Positions 1-7,860 are shown, counted from the stretch's first letter. The stretch: DNA of 12,843 bases from Kalaharituber pfeilii (GCA_015179045.1 WHUZ01000310.1:1-12843), one strand, 5' to 3'. Made by a program: numbers and translations. The notes: a model not told the origin generated them from the letters alone.

Positions 1-96
1 TTCCTAACTCCTATAGTCTCATAACCAACTCATATACAGACTTGATACTTTACTCTTAGTCAACATACTTTTAACCTCACAACTATACTTAGACTA

Positions 97-205
97 ATGG
101 ATCCTATTGCCTGTTCCTGCTGCCTACAAAAGTATAATCCTATATATTAGACTTATACTTAAGATGGCCATCAAATAAAAACTTATAATATCTGTCGAAA
201 TAAAC
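97..205 (+). other. N-terminal Cys zinc ribbon of the Helitron protein
   Basis: Frame 1 from ATG 97 reads MDPIACSCCLQKYNP, two stops, then DGHQIKTYNICRNKH. The first CxxC pair is Cys112 and Cys121 (nucleotide positions). The second pair is Tyr184 and Cys193, so one cysteine has become tyrosine (TGY to TAY, a G-to-A change). The layout CxxC, about 20 residues, then KTCxxCR resembles the small N-terminal zinc ribbon of many fungal Helitron-associated proteins. It is assigned to the downstream Rep gene by order and strand; a frame change lies between them. Confidence 0.6.
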
Positions 206-550
206 ATATTATAACCTTAATAGTAAGTTTGAATTATAAATTTCTATGAAACTAAAGCTAAAGAGTTTATATTATCATAGGTAAAGCAAGAGCAAGAATT
301 AGAAAGCAGACATACTAATAAGACTCCTCAGTTGCAAGTAGTTAAGACTATTCTATAACTTCAGAATATAGATTATACTACCTATCTAAGATCTACTTCT
401 TTATTACCTACTTGCTATCGTAATCAGTTTCCAGTATAATTACCTCTAAGATAGTTAATATCTACAACACTATCTTCTAGACACCTCAAAGAGTATAAGG
501 AATTTAGCTCTATCAGAGATTACAATTAGTCTACTCCTATCACCTTTTGT

Positions 551-757
551 GAGCAATATCAGACTACCTCTACTAGCTCTTATAAGCAGTCTCAGACCAT
601 CTCTATTAACTTCTATAAGCAGTCTACTGCTATTAGATATCATGAACAGTCTACTATTAGCAAATATGGTAGATATTATGAGCAGTCTATTATTAGTAAT
701 AAATAGTCTAACTCTATTAGACATCAAGAGCAATCTTTATCTTCTACTAGATAAAAT
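551..757 (+). repeat. Degenerate tandem repeat encoding a Gln/Ser/Tyr-rich linker
   Basis: A core like GAGCAGTCT recurs at 551, 584, 617, 644, 680, 701 and 728. Successive spacings are 33, 33, 27, 36, 21 and 27 bp, all multiples of three. In frame 2 the cores read EQYQ, KQSQ, KQST, EQST, EQSI and EQSL, and the same frame continues into the zinc finger and DUF6570-like block downstream. This makes it a repetitive linker of the Helitron protein rather than a non-coding satellite. The open frames visible here on the other strand and in another + frame are shadows of this repeat. Confidence 0.65.
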
Positions 758-928
758 CAAACTCTACTTCTCAGACATCAACAGCTATAATAAATACAAT
801 CTGAGATAGTATATAGATTACTACAAAATTTTACCAATAGCTTATCAAATATTTAGTTAAATAAATACTCAATATGTAAGGAAATAGAGATTATTTTAAA
901 AGTATGAGTAAGAGATAGTATTTCAATT

Positions 929-1128
929 TGTGAGCATTGTTATAATGAAAGCTCATCTTCTACATGGACTGGAATTCATATGTTCAATACTCAAAATAAT
1001 ATATCTACAGGTGAGATACCTTAAGAGCTATCTGCAGTAGGTAAACTCTCACCTATAGAGGCTATGATATTAGCTTTAGTACATCCAGTTATTCATGTCT
1101 ATAAAGTCTATAGATATAGGCAATATAA
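929..1128 (+). other. CxxC finger plus DUF6570-like domain of the Helitron protein
   Basis: Frame 2 reads ICEHCYNESSSSTW, then MFNTQNNISTGEIP, a stop, ELSAVGKLSPIEAMILALV and HPVIHVYKVYRYRQYK. The order CxxC, N-N-x-(D/S)-x-G-x-(V/I)-P-x-x-L, IEEM-type helix, HPV-x-x-VY-(K/R) and a Gln-Tyr motif is the signature of the DUF6570-like segment that precedes Helitron_like_N in many eukaryotic Helitrons. It is well preserved for a pseudogene, with one stop (a TAA at a Gln-like site) in the block. The frame changes just after 1128; the open frame starting at ATG 1129 is not the Helitron frame. Confidence 0.75.
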
Positions 1129-1211
1129 GTGAGAAAAGGTATTGTTTCAATTTTATTTAATCTACTTAACTATAAGAAAAGACTAATATCTAAAAGATAC
1201 ATATTATTAAC

Positions 1212-2400
1212 TTTGCATAAGACCCAACTGAGAATTTCAATATCATTCTATGGCTACCTCATGAGAATCCAATGGTTATATTATGAGTATAAGAGGGAGG
1301 CCATACTCTACAAGCTGAGTACTTTGAAATTAATGTATACTATATTCAAGCTTGGATGCAATATCTTTATCAATATAATTAATAGTATTAAAATATATAG
1401 TAAAATGTTTCTCACTTAGATACCTATATCAACAATCTAGAAAATATATCAATATAGCAATACTTTAAACTAATCTTGAATAAGGACTGAGATACTACTA
1501 CAGAAACTGAACCTGTAGATAATGAGAATAATGACCAAGTTGAGACTGGTATATATAGAGGTCAAATCACTATTAATAAGTATTTAGTCTTATAGTGATT
1601 TCTTAATTAAAGACCTGTTTTTCAACTAGTATCTCTAGTGATTTACTTTCAAGTATAATAGAATTCTATAAATGAGTTTAGGGAAAAAGATTATATTACT
1701 AAAGTATTTTTATGCTTATTTTCTTTTAAAGCTACAGATTTGATATATAATGGCTAGTATTTAAAGAAAGTAACACTAGCTAATTACTTTTATTACTTAA
1801 TTCAATATTAAGATAGCAGATTTGCAGAAGACCTACAATTCATATTCTTTGTACTAAATTCAAAATATTACTGACAACTAGGAGCAACAGCTATATTCTT
1901 TATGAGAAAAGGTTAATTTGAAAATATTACAATTAGTCAACTATAAGAAGAGATTGAAAAATCTATTATATCTATTAGACTAAAGAATCTGCCACTTTTC
2001 CTCCTCAATTCCAGAATTGGTACTATTCTGGAATTATAAATAATCAAAATTATCCTCAATAGTCTGTACAGCATATCCATATATATTTGTCATATTTAGT
2101 ACTACTGATATATATTAGGTGGGCTTATATTGATTAATTGAGGAGAAGAGAGTACAACTTGGAGGAGGCCTAGTTTTAGATCTGCTAACTCTACTAGAGC
2201 ATAAAGCAGTACTCTATTAAAACTAGAATTTATAGACTCATCCCTAGCTGGCTAGCAAATTTCTTATCTAAAGATATAAGCTATTTCTTAAAAAAATAGT
2301 TCTTTATTACCTAAATATGTGAGTTCATGACTACTGGTTTTAATATGAGTGGCAGTTTAGAAGTTCAAGATATTTATATGGGTTTCTATGAATTGAAGGA
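1212..2400 (+). other. Helitron_like_N (Rep, HUH nuclease) domain, degenerate
   Basis: Rep endonuclease region that would nick and rejoin the transposon strand. Frame 3 gives YIQAWMQYLYQYN near 1341, then from 1671 NEFREKDYITKVFLCLFSF, KVTLANYFYYLIQY and DSRFAEDLQFIFFVLNS, a close match in order to the family pattern NEF..PGY..KAFP.LFP, KV.L..YF.HLI.Y.D.RFA..P.F.Y.ALN. In frame 1 from about 2240 come LAS.FL, RYKLFLKKIVLYYLN and, at 2329, DYWF, stop, YEWQFRSSRYLYGFL. The last piece corresponds to DYWFRYEWQxRGSxHxHGF, so both His of the HUH motif are now Tyr. The AAD..WPDL segment is not recognisable. Catalytically dead. Confidence 0.85.
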
Positions 2401-2420
2401 GTACTAACACTCAAGCTAAA

Positions 2421-2600
2421 GTTATAGTAACAAAAAACCTCTGAGTACAAGCTAGTATTATGAATGGAGCTATGGGAACTATTTATGGTTTGGTCTTAAA
2501 TAGTATTAATGAATCTTATTAAGCACTTTCTATCTGCTTATTGGTAGAATTAGATTACTATTCAGGTCTACTATTTATGAAGTTATATCCACAAGTAATA
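2421..2600 (+). other. PIF1-type helicase C-terminal fragment of the Helitron
   Basis: Frame 3 reads VIVTKNL, TGA, VQASIMNGAMGTIYGLV, about 15 residues, CLLVELDYYSGLLF, then YPQVISI. This follows the PIF1/RecD2-type helicase C-terminus seen in Helitrons: NL(W)xxxGLxNGxxGTVxDI, then a LVxFDxYxGPxF strand and a VPI strand. The TGA stands where Trp is expected. It starts only about 50 bp after the Rep HUH region, so the Walker A, DE and later core motifs are missing. The end is vague; frame 3 stays fairly open to about 2690 without a match I can name. Confidence 0.7.
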
Positions 2601-2790
2601 TCAATAGCTTCTTTCACTAGTATTATAGCTAAGGTAAGACTTACAGAGTTGGTTCTGAAAGTACTGCTAGAGATGTATGCTAAAGATATGATTAATCACT
2701 ACTAGGTAATATTCACTGGTAAATAGCAGTTATCTACCAAAGTATGTGTTGAAGTTGTATATAACCTACTAATATACATATATATATTAT

Positions 2791-3070
2791 AGACCTTTCT
2801 GATACATATGTCTATTATATTTACACCTTTCTAGCTACTACAGACCTTTCTAATATATACCTCTATTATGTTCATACCTTTTCGGCTACTGCAGACCATC
2901 CTAATGTATACCTCCATTATGTTCACGCCTTTTCAGCTACTGCAGATCTTTCTAATGTATGCTTCTAGTATATTCATGCCTTTCTAGCTACCATAGACCT
3001 TTCTAATATATGCTTCTATTATATTCATGCCTTTCCTGCTACTACGGACCTTCCTAATATATGTTTTCTA
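2791..3070 (+). repeat. 51-bp tandem repeat, five full units plus a partial one
   Basis: Units start at 2791, 2842, 2893, 2944, 2995 and 3046 with exactly 51 bp between starts; the last is partial. Most unit-to-unit differences are C/T or G/A. The period is 17 codons, and one frame (from 2792) reads through all units with a single TAG: DLSNIYLYYVHTFSATA is a typical unit. The sixth unit breaks off about 25 bp in. I do not recognise the 17-residue repeat. It could be the repetitive tail of a decayed protein or a minisatellite whose length happens to be divisible by three. Confidence 0.85.
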
Positions 3071-3454
3071 TTACATCTCTCTATTTGAATATCTTAGCAT
3101 ATTTATCATCATATTACTATCAATTGACTAATTATATATGATAGCTGGAAGTCTATATAAATAAGCTAAATAGTTAGCTAGAAAGAAATCAAGACACAAG
3201 AAGTATTCTAAGTTAAACTCTCACTTAATACTCTTGCATAACTTTTTGTTGTCTGCTTTGCTGCCTTCATGAACCCAGAGTCACTCTCATAAGTGTAGTG
3301 ATATCTACGCTAATATTACACTACTTATACTTTTATTTTTTTTCTTTTCTTATACCCATTACTAATAGAGCCCTAGCAATCTCTCTCTCATCTCTCTCAG
3401 TACTCAAACCGCTCCTGGCATGCCCCTTAGGAGTCCAGAGATACCTCGGAAGAG
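3071..3454. other. Gene-free stretch upstream of element A, possible leader or LTR remnant
   Basis: No coding signal. A TATA-like sequence (TATATAAATA) lies near 3154, followed by a pyrimidine-rich stretch at about 3330-3400. GTAGTG (about 3295) and CACTAC (about 3318) form a small inverted repeat. A 5' LTR and primer-binding site of element A would be expected around here, but I could not find a matching copy elsewhere in the window, so no LTR is called. The 69-codon open frame at 3298-3507 looks accidental. Confidence 0.3.
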
Positions 3455-3600
3455 ATGTCACGATCTCAGATAACCAGCCTCGTCAGATTAAATCACTAGA
3501 TGACTAGCCCAAATTGTCAAATAACCAACTCCATAATCGATTCAAGGCAGAAGCCAGAACCAACTACTACTATTGAATAATTGTAGTCAGAGACCCTCAT

Positions 3601-3795
3601 GTAGCCATTCAGAGTTCTAGTACTATTTGAAGACCTACTGCCATTCAAAGTCCCACCGCTACTTAGAGTCTTGTCACTACTGATATCAGTCTCAGAAGCG
3701 AATCTTGTAGCCATTTGGAGCCCTACTGCTATTCGAAGTCCTGCTATTGCTCAAAGTCTCATTGCCGTTGAGGCTACTGATATTAGTTCTAGAAG
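3601..3795 (+). repeat. 18-bp degenerate repeats in gag, first block
   Basis: Units resembling ACTGCCATTCAAAGTCCC begin at 3601, 3619, 3637 and 3655 and recur at about 3725-3760. Each unit encodes six residues of the type T-A-I-Q-S-P. A higher-order copy is also visible: the stretch starting TGATATCAGT at 3681 matches TGATATTAGT at 3779, 98 bp later. Differences are largely C/T and G/A. The block encodes a low-complexity linker upstream of the capsid segment. Confidence 0.7.
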
Positions 3796-4117
3796 CAAAT
3801 CTTATAGCTATAGTATCTCTCAAGGTATCTAAAGGAAAGCATGATGAATTGGAAAACTTTTTCTCTCTAGAAGAGTATTTTGAGGTATATAATATTAAAA
3901 GTGATAGTACTAAGAACAGGATAAGCTTCTATTACCTAGATAGATCTGCAAAGACCTAGTAGAGACACTACCAGAACTCCAATGGTTACTCCCTATCTTT
4001 TCCAGTACTCTAACTGCCAGCTCCTCCTTACTGATGATAAATATTATGATATCTAGAGATAATTAACTACTATAAATCATATATATAGCCCTACTTAGAA
4101 TCAAGGGTAGAATTCCT

Positions 4118-4353
4118 GCTACTACTTAGAGAGCTACTGCCACTCAGACTGGTACTGCCACTCAGAGTTCTGCTACTACTTAGAGACCTTCCTACTACTA
4201 TCTTAAGTCCTATTACCACTTGGAAGTTTAACTGTTGATTAGAGTTCTGCTACTCGAAGTCTCGCTGCTGTCCAGAACCCCACTGCCACTTAAAGTTCCA
4301 TCGCCATTACCGTCACCATTTCTACTCAAGATCCCACTACCTCTGCCCAAGGC
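4118..4353 (+). repeat. 18-bp degenerate repeats in gag, second block
   Basis: Units at 4118, 4136, 4154 and 4172 are exactly 18 bp apart (for example ACTGCCACTCAGAGTTCT), followed by units of 15-22 bp to 4281 and again 18-bp units at 4282-4353. Encoded text is of the type T-A-T-Q-S-S. The unit is the same as in the block at 3601-3795, so gag carried this hexapeptide linker on both sides of the capsid segment, or the segment was duplicated. The end of the block is partly duplicated about 233 bp later (4321 and 4554 both begin TCTACTCAA). Confidence 0.75.
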
Positions 4354-4819
4354 GAAGCAGCCAAAGTGATTCCCTAAAAAGCTGAAAAATCTTGAAAGAT
4401 CTAGAACACTCACTAAATCTAAGTAGAATCAAAAGCCTGACTACTAAGCTAGTATATTATTCTAAAGTAATTCTTACCCTCAGGCTTATCATAGAGCACT
4501 CACCTTCTTACACTCATACAACTAATCTTAGTCCTGCCACTACTGCTACTAGTTCTACTCAAAGTCCTACTTACTTCTACCTAAAGGGAAGTAGCCAAAA
4601 TCATTCTTTGGAAAAGTAGGATGAACTGGAAGAAGAAAGCTATATCTATTGCTACCTACTCCTCCAAGTTCTCCATTAATAAGTGTAAGTGAATATCTGG
4701 AAGAGCGACTACCACTATACCGCAAGTCATATCTCGAGAAGGGTACACCTCAGAGAATCCAAAAAAACAATAACCATGTATCAGATAAGGTTAAGGATTG
4801 TAGAAGGAGGAATGGGGTA

Positions 4820-4861
4820 TGCATCTATTATAGAGGAGATAACTACTCAACATCAAACTGC
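4820..4861 (+). other. Gag zinc knuckle (CCHC) with two ligands mutated
   Basis: The frame reads CIYYRGDNYSTSNC. Spacing is exactly CX2CX4HX4C, the nucleic-acid-binding knuckle of retrotransposon Gag, but ligands two and three are Tyr instead of Cys and His. TGY to TAY and CAY to TAY are both single transitions of the RIP type. A basic stretch (CRRRNG) precedes it, as in many nucleocapsid domains. Confidence 0.8.
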
Positions 4862-5114
4862 TTCTTAGGATAGACATACAAGCTTAATTAGCCGAAACAA
4901 CTGCTCATAAAAGTTAAACAAGAAAAAAGAGTAGTCAGATCCCTATAAGACCAAATCAAGTATTTAACTAAGAAGAAATGCATTACTAATAGGCCTATCA
5001 TCTATATTACAAAACTCAATATAAATGATGAGTCAATCTATAGTGATTCAGGAAAAGAATAAGAGGTACCTAAAGTACCATTGGAAAGTCTCCAGAACAC
5101 CACCCTCTCCTAGC

Positions 5115-5443
5115 AATAGATACTAAATTCCAACCCTTATTGATTTTGGTATATCTACTTCTGTTGGTTTCTTTGTCTTTAGATAGGAAACTGGGTTAAA
5201 AAGACCAGACTAGGCCTGTAAATGTATGGTAGAGTGACAGGAGCTCTCTAGAAAGAGTTAAAGTTTAGAATACTGCATTTGTTTTTACCAGCATTCAGGA
5301 TAAATTAGGTAATATGATCTCTAGTACTGTGCTTGACTTTGATATGGAATATTTAGATATTAGTAATAGAGAAGTATTATTGGAATTATCTTAGTTTGAA
5401 AGGAAAGGTTTCTCTATTAATAGTGAAAACTAGTGTTTGGTTC
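5115..5443 (+). pseudogene. Aspartic protease pseudogene of element A
   Basis: Frame 3 reads LIDFGISTSVGFFVFR, a TAG, ETGLKRPD near 5136-5205, matching the retroviral-type protease start LIDSGASxxFI...LGL. The catalytic D-S/T-G is now D-F-G (TCT or TCC to TTT). Downstream at about 5270-5440 a second frame reads AFVFTSIQDKLGNMISSTV, LDFDMEYLDISNREVLLEL and FERKGFSINSEN, compatible with the C-terminal half of this domain and the linker to RT. It lies between gag and RT as expected for Ty3/gypsy. Non-functional. Confidence 0.6.
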
Positions 5444-5480
5444 ATAATTTATTGTTTCTTGTAATGAAATTATTCTTCCA

Positions 5481-5554
5481 CCTGTTTCTATTGCTTTCAC
5501 CTATTTCTATTTTCTTCTATCTGTTTCTGTTTCTGCCACTTGTTTCTGTTTTGG
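5481..5554 (+). repeat. Pyrimidine-rich 19-20 bp tandem repeat
   Basis: About four units carrying CTGTTTCT or CTATTTCT start at 5481, 5500, 5520 and 5539 with lengths of 19, 20, 19 and 16 bp. The strand is almost purine-free. It sits in the protease-RT linker of element A; the unit is not a multiple of three, so it probably also shifted the frame. Confidence 0.65.
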
Positions 5555-5629
5555 ATTTTAGAAGGAATTATTAGAAGAAGCTGATATACTACTAATGATT
5601 AATATGAACATTATGAATATTATACTTAA

Positions 5630-6330
5630 GTATTCTCTGAAGAGCAAGCAACCAAATACTCCTGCTAATTCGAGGATTATGAGATCCCACTCAATAACTT
5701 GAACTCTAGTACTGAAGTACCTAATGGCCTGATAATACAAGACTATCCTAAAAGATAAAGCCCTACAGATATATCTGGAAGAACATTTACCTACTGCAGT
5801 AGCAAGATTAGGTATTTAAGACTTATAGCTGGTACCAATACTATCTATCTGGAAAAAGAATGGCTCACTACATTCATGTGTGTACTAAAGAAGGACTCAA
5901 TAAGACTATAGTACTGAACTAGTACTTCCTACTACTCATGCCAGACTCACAGTAGTAAATACTTCACCTAGTTATATAAGAATGCCTTATTTGAAATTAG
6001 TCAGGTGATAAAAACTTGTTTGAATATACTAGCATACCTTTTGTACTTATACCGATGAGTTATTAGGAGATAATGTAAGAATATTAATAGGGTAGTATGA
6101 CTGTAGAACAGGTCCTACAACTATCACTTGACTATAGACTAGCCATATAAGAAACAGTCTTTCTTGGCCATACTATTAATAGCTATAGGCTTAATACTAT
6201 TGCCAACTGGCCAACTACTATACCATTTTATTAAGAACTACAGCACTAAAGTGAAAACTGCTTACCTCCCTTATAAGCAACATACTATTTTTATACAGTA
6301 ATATATAATAGTAGTTATTCGATAAACTCA
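5630..6330 (+). pseudogene. Reverse transcriptase pseudogene of element A, core deleted
   Basis: Ty3/gypsy RT pieces occur in order in changing frames. The connection segment is VFSEEQATK ... FEDYEIPLNNLN (5630 on, typical LxxxxxFxEExADKLPxHRxxDHxIxL). Next come ALQIYLEEHLPT (5760), CTKEGLNKTIVLN at about 5880 (the DYRxLNxxTVxNRYPLP region) and FEYTSIPFVLIPMSY at about 6020 (the Y-x-x-MPFGLTNAP region). The thumb VEQVLQLSLDYRLAI is at 6103, FLGHTIN at 6170 and NWPTT after it. The span that should hold the YxDD catalytic motif is too short and the motif is not recognisable, so a deletion lies at about 6060-6100. Stops are frequent. The family assignment is firm; individual boundaries are approximate. 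Confidence 0.75.
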
Positions 6331-6364
6331 AGTAAGCATTCCTATTCGCCCTAGTACTTCACTT

Positions 6365-6568
6365 ATAGGATAAAACCTTGAAGGCAATTATGGGATAAAA
6401 CCCTGAAGGCGATCATAGGATAAAACTCTAGAGATGATCATAGGATAAAACTCTAGAGGTGATCATGAGATAGAACCTTGAAGGTAATCATAGAAACTGA
6501 TATATTAGTATTCCAGCCAATGGATAGAACTCATAAAATAATCATAGAATAGAACCCTAAAAATAATT
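6365..6568 (+). repeat. 25-bp minisatellite inside the RNase H gene of element A
   Basis: Five uninterrupted 25-bp units start at 6365, 6390, 6415, 6440 and 6465 (consensus beginning ATAGGATAAAACCTTGAAGG). A 30-bp non-repeat unit carrying IETD follows at 6490, then units of 24 and 25 bp at 6520 and 6544, then a second IETS copy at 6569. The unit corresponds to codons D-K-T-L-K-A-I-I/M just before the catalytic ETD strand, so the array arose by copying RNase H coding sequence. Because 25 is not a multiple of three, each copy shifts the frame. Confidence 0.85.
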
Positions 6569-6881
6569 ATAGAAACTAGTATATCTTACTAAGCTCTTAC
6601 TATCACTCTTTCCAATATGATAATGAGAATAAAATTACAATGCTATACTAAGTCAAGATCTACTCATGAGCTCTTAACGTAGGCAAACAAAATTACCCTA
6701 TCTGAGCTATTGGTGATTATTAACTACTTCAAGAAATAGTATACTTGCCTATAGGTGATATATATTAATATCTATATAGATTACTACCAAGTAGAAGCTT
6801 AACTCCTGGCAAGTAAAATGGCATATGAAGATATGTAAACTAGACTTTACTATTATTTATTACAAGGGAAACAATAATAGA

Positions 6882-6886
6882 AAAGT
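6882..6886 (+). repeat. Target-site duplication, left copy (AAAGT)
   Basis: The five bases AAAGT immediately before the left LTR are repeated exactly at 10499-10503 immediately after the right LTR. Five bp is the usual length for Ty3/gypsy integrase. Confidence 0.9.
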
Positions 6887-6975
6887 TGTTATGGAGGTTG
6901 ACATAGTCAATAGAGAGTCTATGATCTCCTAATAAGGTAGTTATTACTAGAATAGTCACTCCATTAGTAGTGTAA

Positions 6976-6996
6976 TACTATTAGAAAATAATAGTA
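6976..6996. other. Hairpin 1 in the left LTR
   Basis: Inverted repeat with arms TACTATTA and TAATAGTA around a GAAAA loop. In the right LTR it lies at 10056-10076, where one arm base differs (C instead of T at the first position), leaving a 7-bp stem. Confidence 0.5.
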
Positions 6997-7100
6997 AGCA
7001 CTAAGCAGGAAGCTTAGGGTTACTCAGAACAGGATGCTGTTAGTCACCTATGGCTTGGCAAAGTAAGCTACCATAGAGTCCTAATTAGAAATTCTACTCT

Positions 7101-7121
7101 GTTATCTCTAGAAGAGATAAC
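7101..7121. other. Hairpin 2 in the left LTR, unchanged in the right LTR
   Basis: Perfect 9-bp inverted repeat with arms GTTATCTCT and AGAGATAAC and loop AGA. The same 21 bases occur without a change at 10181-10201, although the LTRs differ at about one base in seven. A role in RNA structure or in transcription is possible but not shown. Confidence 0.6.
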
Positions 7122-7420
7122 TAGACTAGGTTTAGTGCTAGAAGGAGCTGATAAGACTGAAACCTGATAGGTAATGGACTGGACTGTATATCCAGTAGAT
7201 TGAAACAAGGCCTCAGTCTTCATAGAAAGCCACTATCAGAAAGGGCACTTAGGATAGAATCTAATAAGAGTATTTAACTTGAGCTAGATAGCCCGTCTCG
7301 ACAGAAAAACTATTATCAGTAAAAGCTATAATACTCCCACTTAAAGTTATTTCTGTATAAGAATATATTATAAGTTTTTTATTTACATAATTGGCCATGA
7401 TGAAGCACTCCTGTTATACT

Positions 7421-7860
7421 GCATTCTGCATCTAGTTCGGATTATACTATTAGTAAGTTATACTCTTCGGACTTTGCAATGCCCCTGCCACCTTTCACAC
7501 TATAATGGATAATATATTCTATAACTTGCTTGATAATGGAGTTATAATATATTTAGATGATATCTTAATATTTTCAGAAAATAATGAGGAGTATGAACAT
7601 GTAGTAAAAGAGGTACTAGCAAGGCTTGATAAGGCTGGTTTGAGAGTAAACCTAAGAAAAAGTTGCTTCTATCAGCAAGTATTAGAATTCTTAGGTTATA
7701 AGATTTTTTCAGAAGGAATCCAAATAACCGAGAAAAAGGTAGAGGAAGTTAAGAATTAGGTAACTCCTCACTGAGTCAAAGATGTATAAGAATTCCTAGG
7801 TTTTGCTAATTTTTATAGAAGGTTTATCGAAGGGTTCTCCAAAATCGTATATCCTTTAAT
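7421..7860 (+). other. RT C-terminal part of element B with YLDD
   Basis: Reads AFCI, TAG, FGLYY (AFRTRFGxYEY in the family), then LFGLCNAPATFHTIMDNIFY, VIIYLDDILIFS with the catalytic YLDD at 7550-7561, FLGYKIFSEGIQI, and after a few stops EFLGFANFYRRFIEGFSKI. The stretch 7505-7759 is the longest stop-free piece. The first catalytic Asp (of the LDLR/AYH region) is lost with the deleted N-terminal half. Confidence 0.93.

Larger units (their letters stand above)
97..2620 (+). pseudogene. Helitron RepHel remnant (rolling-circle transposon protein), internally deleted
   Basis: Broken gene for the Rep/helicase protein that mobilises Helitron DNA transposons by rolling-circle replication. Read in order on one strand it shows a zinc ribbon (frame 1), a repetitive polar linker and a DUF6570-like block (frame 2), the Helitron_like_N domain (frame 3, then frame 1), and a PIF1-helicase C-terminal segment (frame 3 from 2421). 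The ATG at 97 is the best start because it lies just upstream of the first CxxC. Only a few frame changes occur in 2.5 kb, but stops (TAG, TAA, TGA) are frequent, mainly where Trp or Gln is expected. Family members exceed 1000 residues; here the Rep C-terminus and helicase motifs I to IV are absent. The Rep identity rests on several independent motifs; exact boundaries are approximate. Confidence 0.85.
3455..5090 (+). pseudogene. gag pseudogene of element A
   Basis: Structural protein of a Ty3/gypsy element. A possible start is ATG 3455 (MSRSQITSLVRLNH). A Ser/Thr/Ala/Gln/Pro-rich repetitive region follows. A capsid segment in frame 3 at about 3820-3990 reads KGKHDELENFFSLEEYF, NIKSDSTKNRISFYYL and DRSAKT, two TAG codons, then RHYQN. 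This fits the Gag pattern of an ELexFLxxxxxYF helix, a DxxKVxxxxxYL helix and an A..WW tryptophan pair, both Trp codons now TAG. A second repetitive region and a CCHC knuckle (4820-4861) follow, then a Lys-rich tail. Frames change several times. Open segments at 3747-3959 and 4649-4873 are the least damaged parts. No retroviral-type envelope gene was seen. Confidence 0.75.
6310..6886 (+). pseudogene. RNase H pseudogene of element A, interrupted by element B
   Basis: RT-RNase H junction text LLFDKLK at 6315 is followed by a 25-bp minisatellite. After it, IETD (6490) and a second copy IETS (6569) mark the first catalytic Asp strand. TLSN with a frame slip to YDNENK, QNYPI at about 6690, ELLVIINYFKK, YTCL and INIYIDYYQVE follow, matching the E-motif helix and the YTDHxNL strand. 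The domain ends WQVKWHMKICKLDFTIIYYKG and NNNRK, the usual RxxRW...DFxIxYxxGxxN motif. The next motif, (V/A)DALSR, is cut at its first codon by element B at 6887 and found again at 10499. Confidence 0.8.
6887..7418 (+). repeat. Left LTR of element B
   Basis: Aligns to 9967-10498 over 532 bp without a gap. By hand count about 77 positions differ, about 71 of them transitions and about 6 transversions. The start TGTTATGGAGG corresponds to TATTACAGAGG in the right copy, and the end CTGTTATA to CCATTATA, suggesting ancestral TGTTACGG and a CA-type end. An AT-rich TATA-like stretch (about 7355-7385) lies near its 3' end. Confidence 0.93.

Noticed and set aside
470..809. Two overlapping open frames on opposite strands (470-733 minus, 549-809 plus)
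   Set aside because: Both are Leu/Ser-rich shadow readings of the degenerate repeat whose meaningful frame is the third one, encoding the Gln/Ser linker of the Helitron protein.
1129..1419. 96-codon open frame on the plus strand
   Set aside because: It overlaps the Helitron Rep text that is readable in frame 3 (YIQAWMQYLYQYN and others) and has no motif of its own.
2791..3070. CRISPR-like array
   Set aside because: The 51-bp units are contiguous with no spacers, and the window is eukaryotic.
3517..3714. 65-codon minus-strand open frame, and the similar one at 4228-4413
   Set aside because: Both are low-complexity antisense readings of the 18-bp gag repeats.
5558..5740. 60-codon minus-strand open frame
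   Set aside because: It lies opposite the RT connection segment of element A, which has recognisable family text on the plus strand.
6887..7418. Left LTR as an independent solo LTR inserted in the RT of one element
   Set aside because: A solo LTR would be flanked by its own 5-bp duplication. AAAGT before it does not match the five bases after it (CTGCA) but does match those after the right LTR, so both LTRs belong to one insertion.
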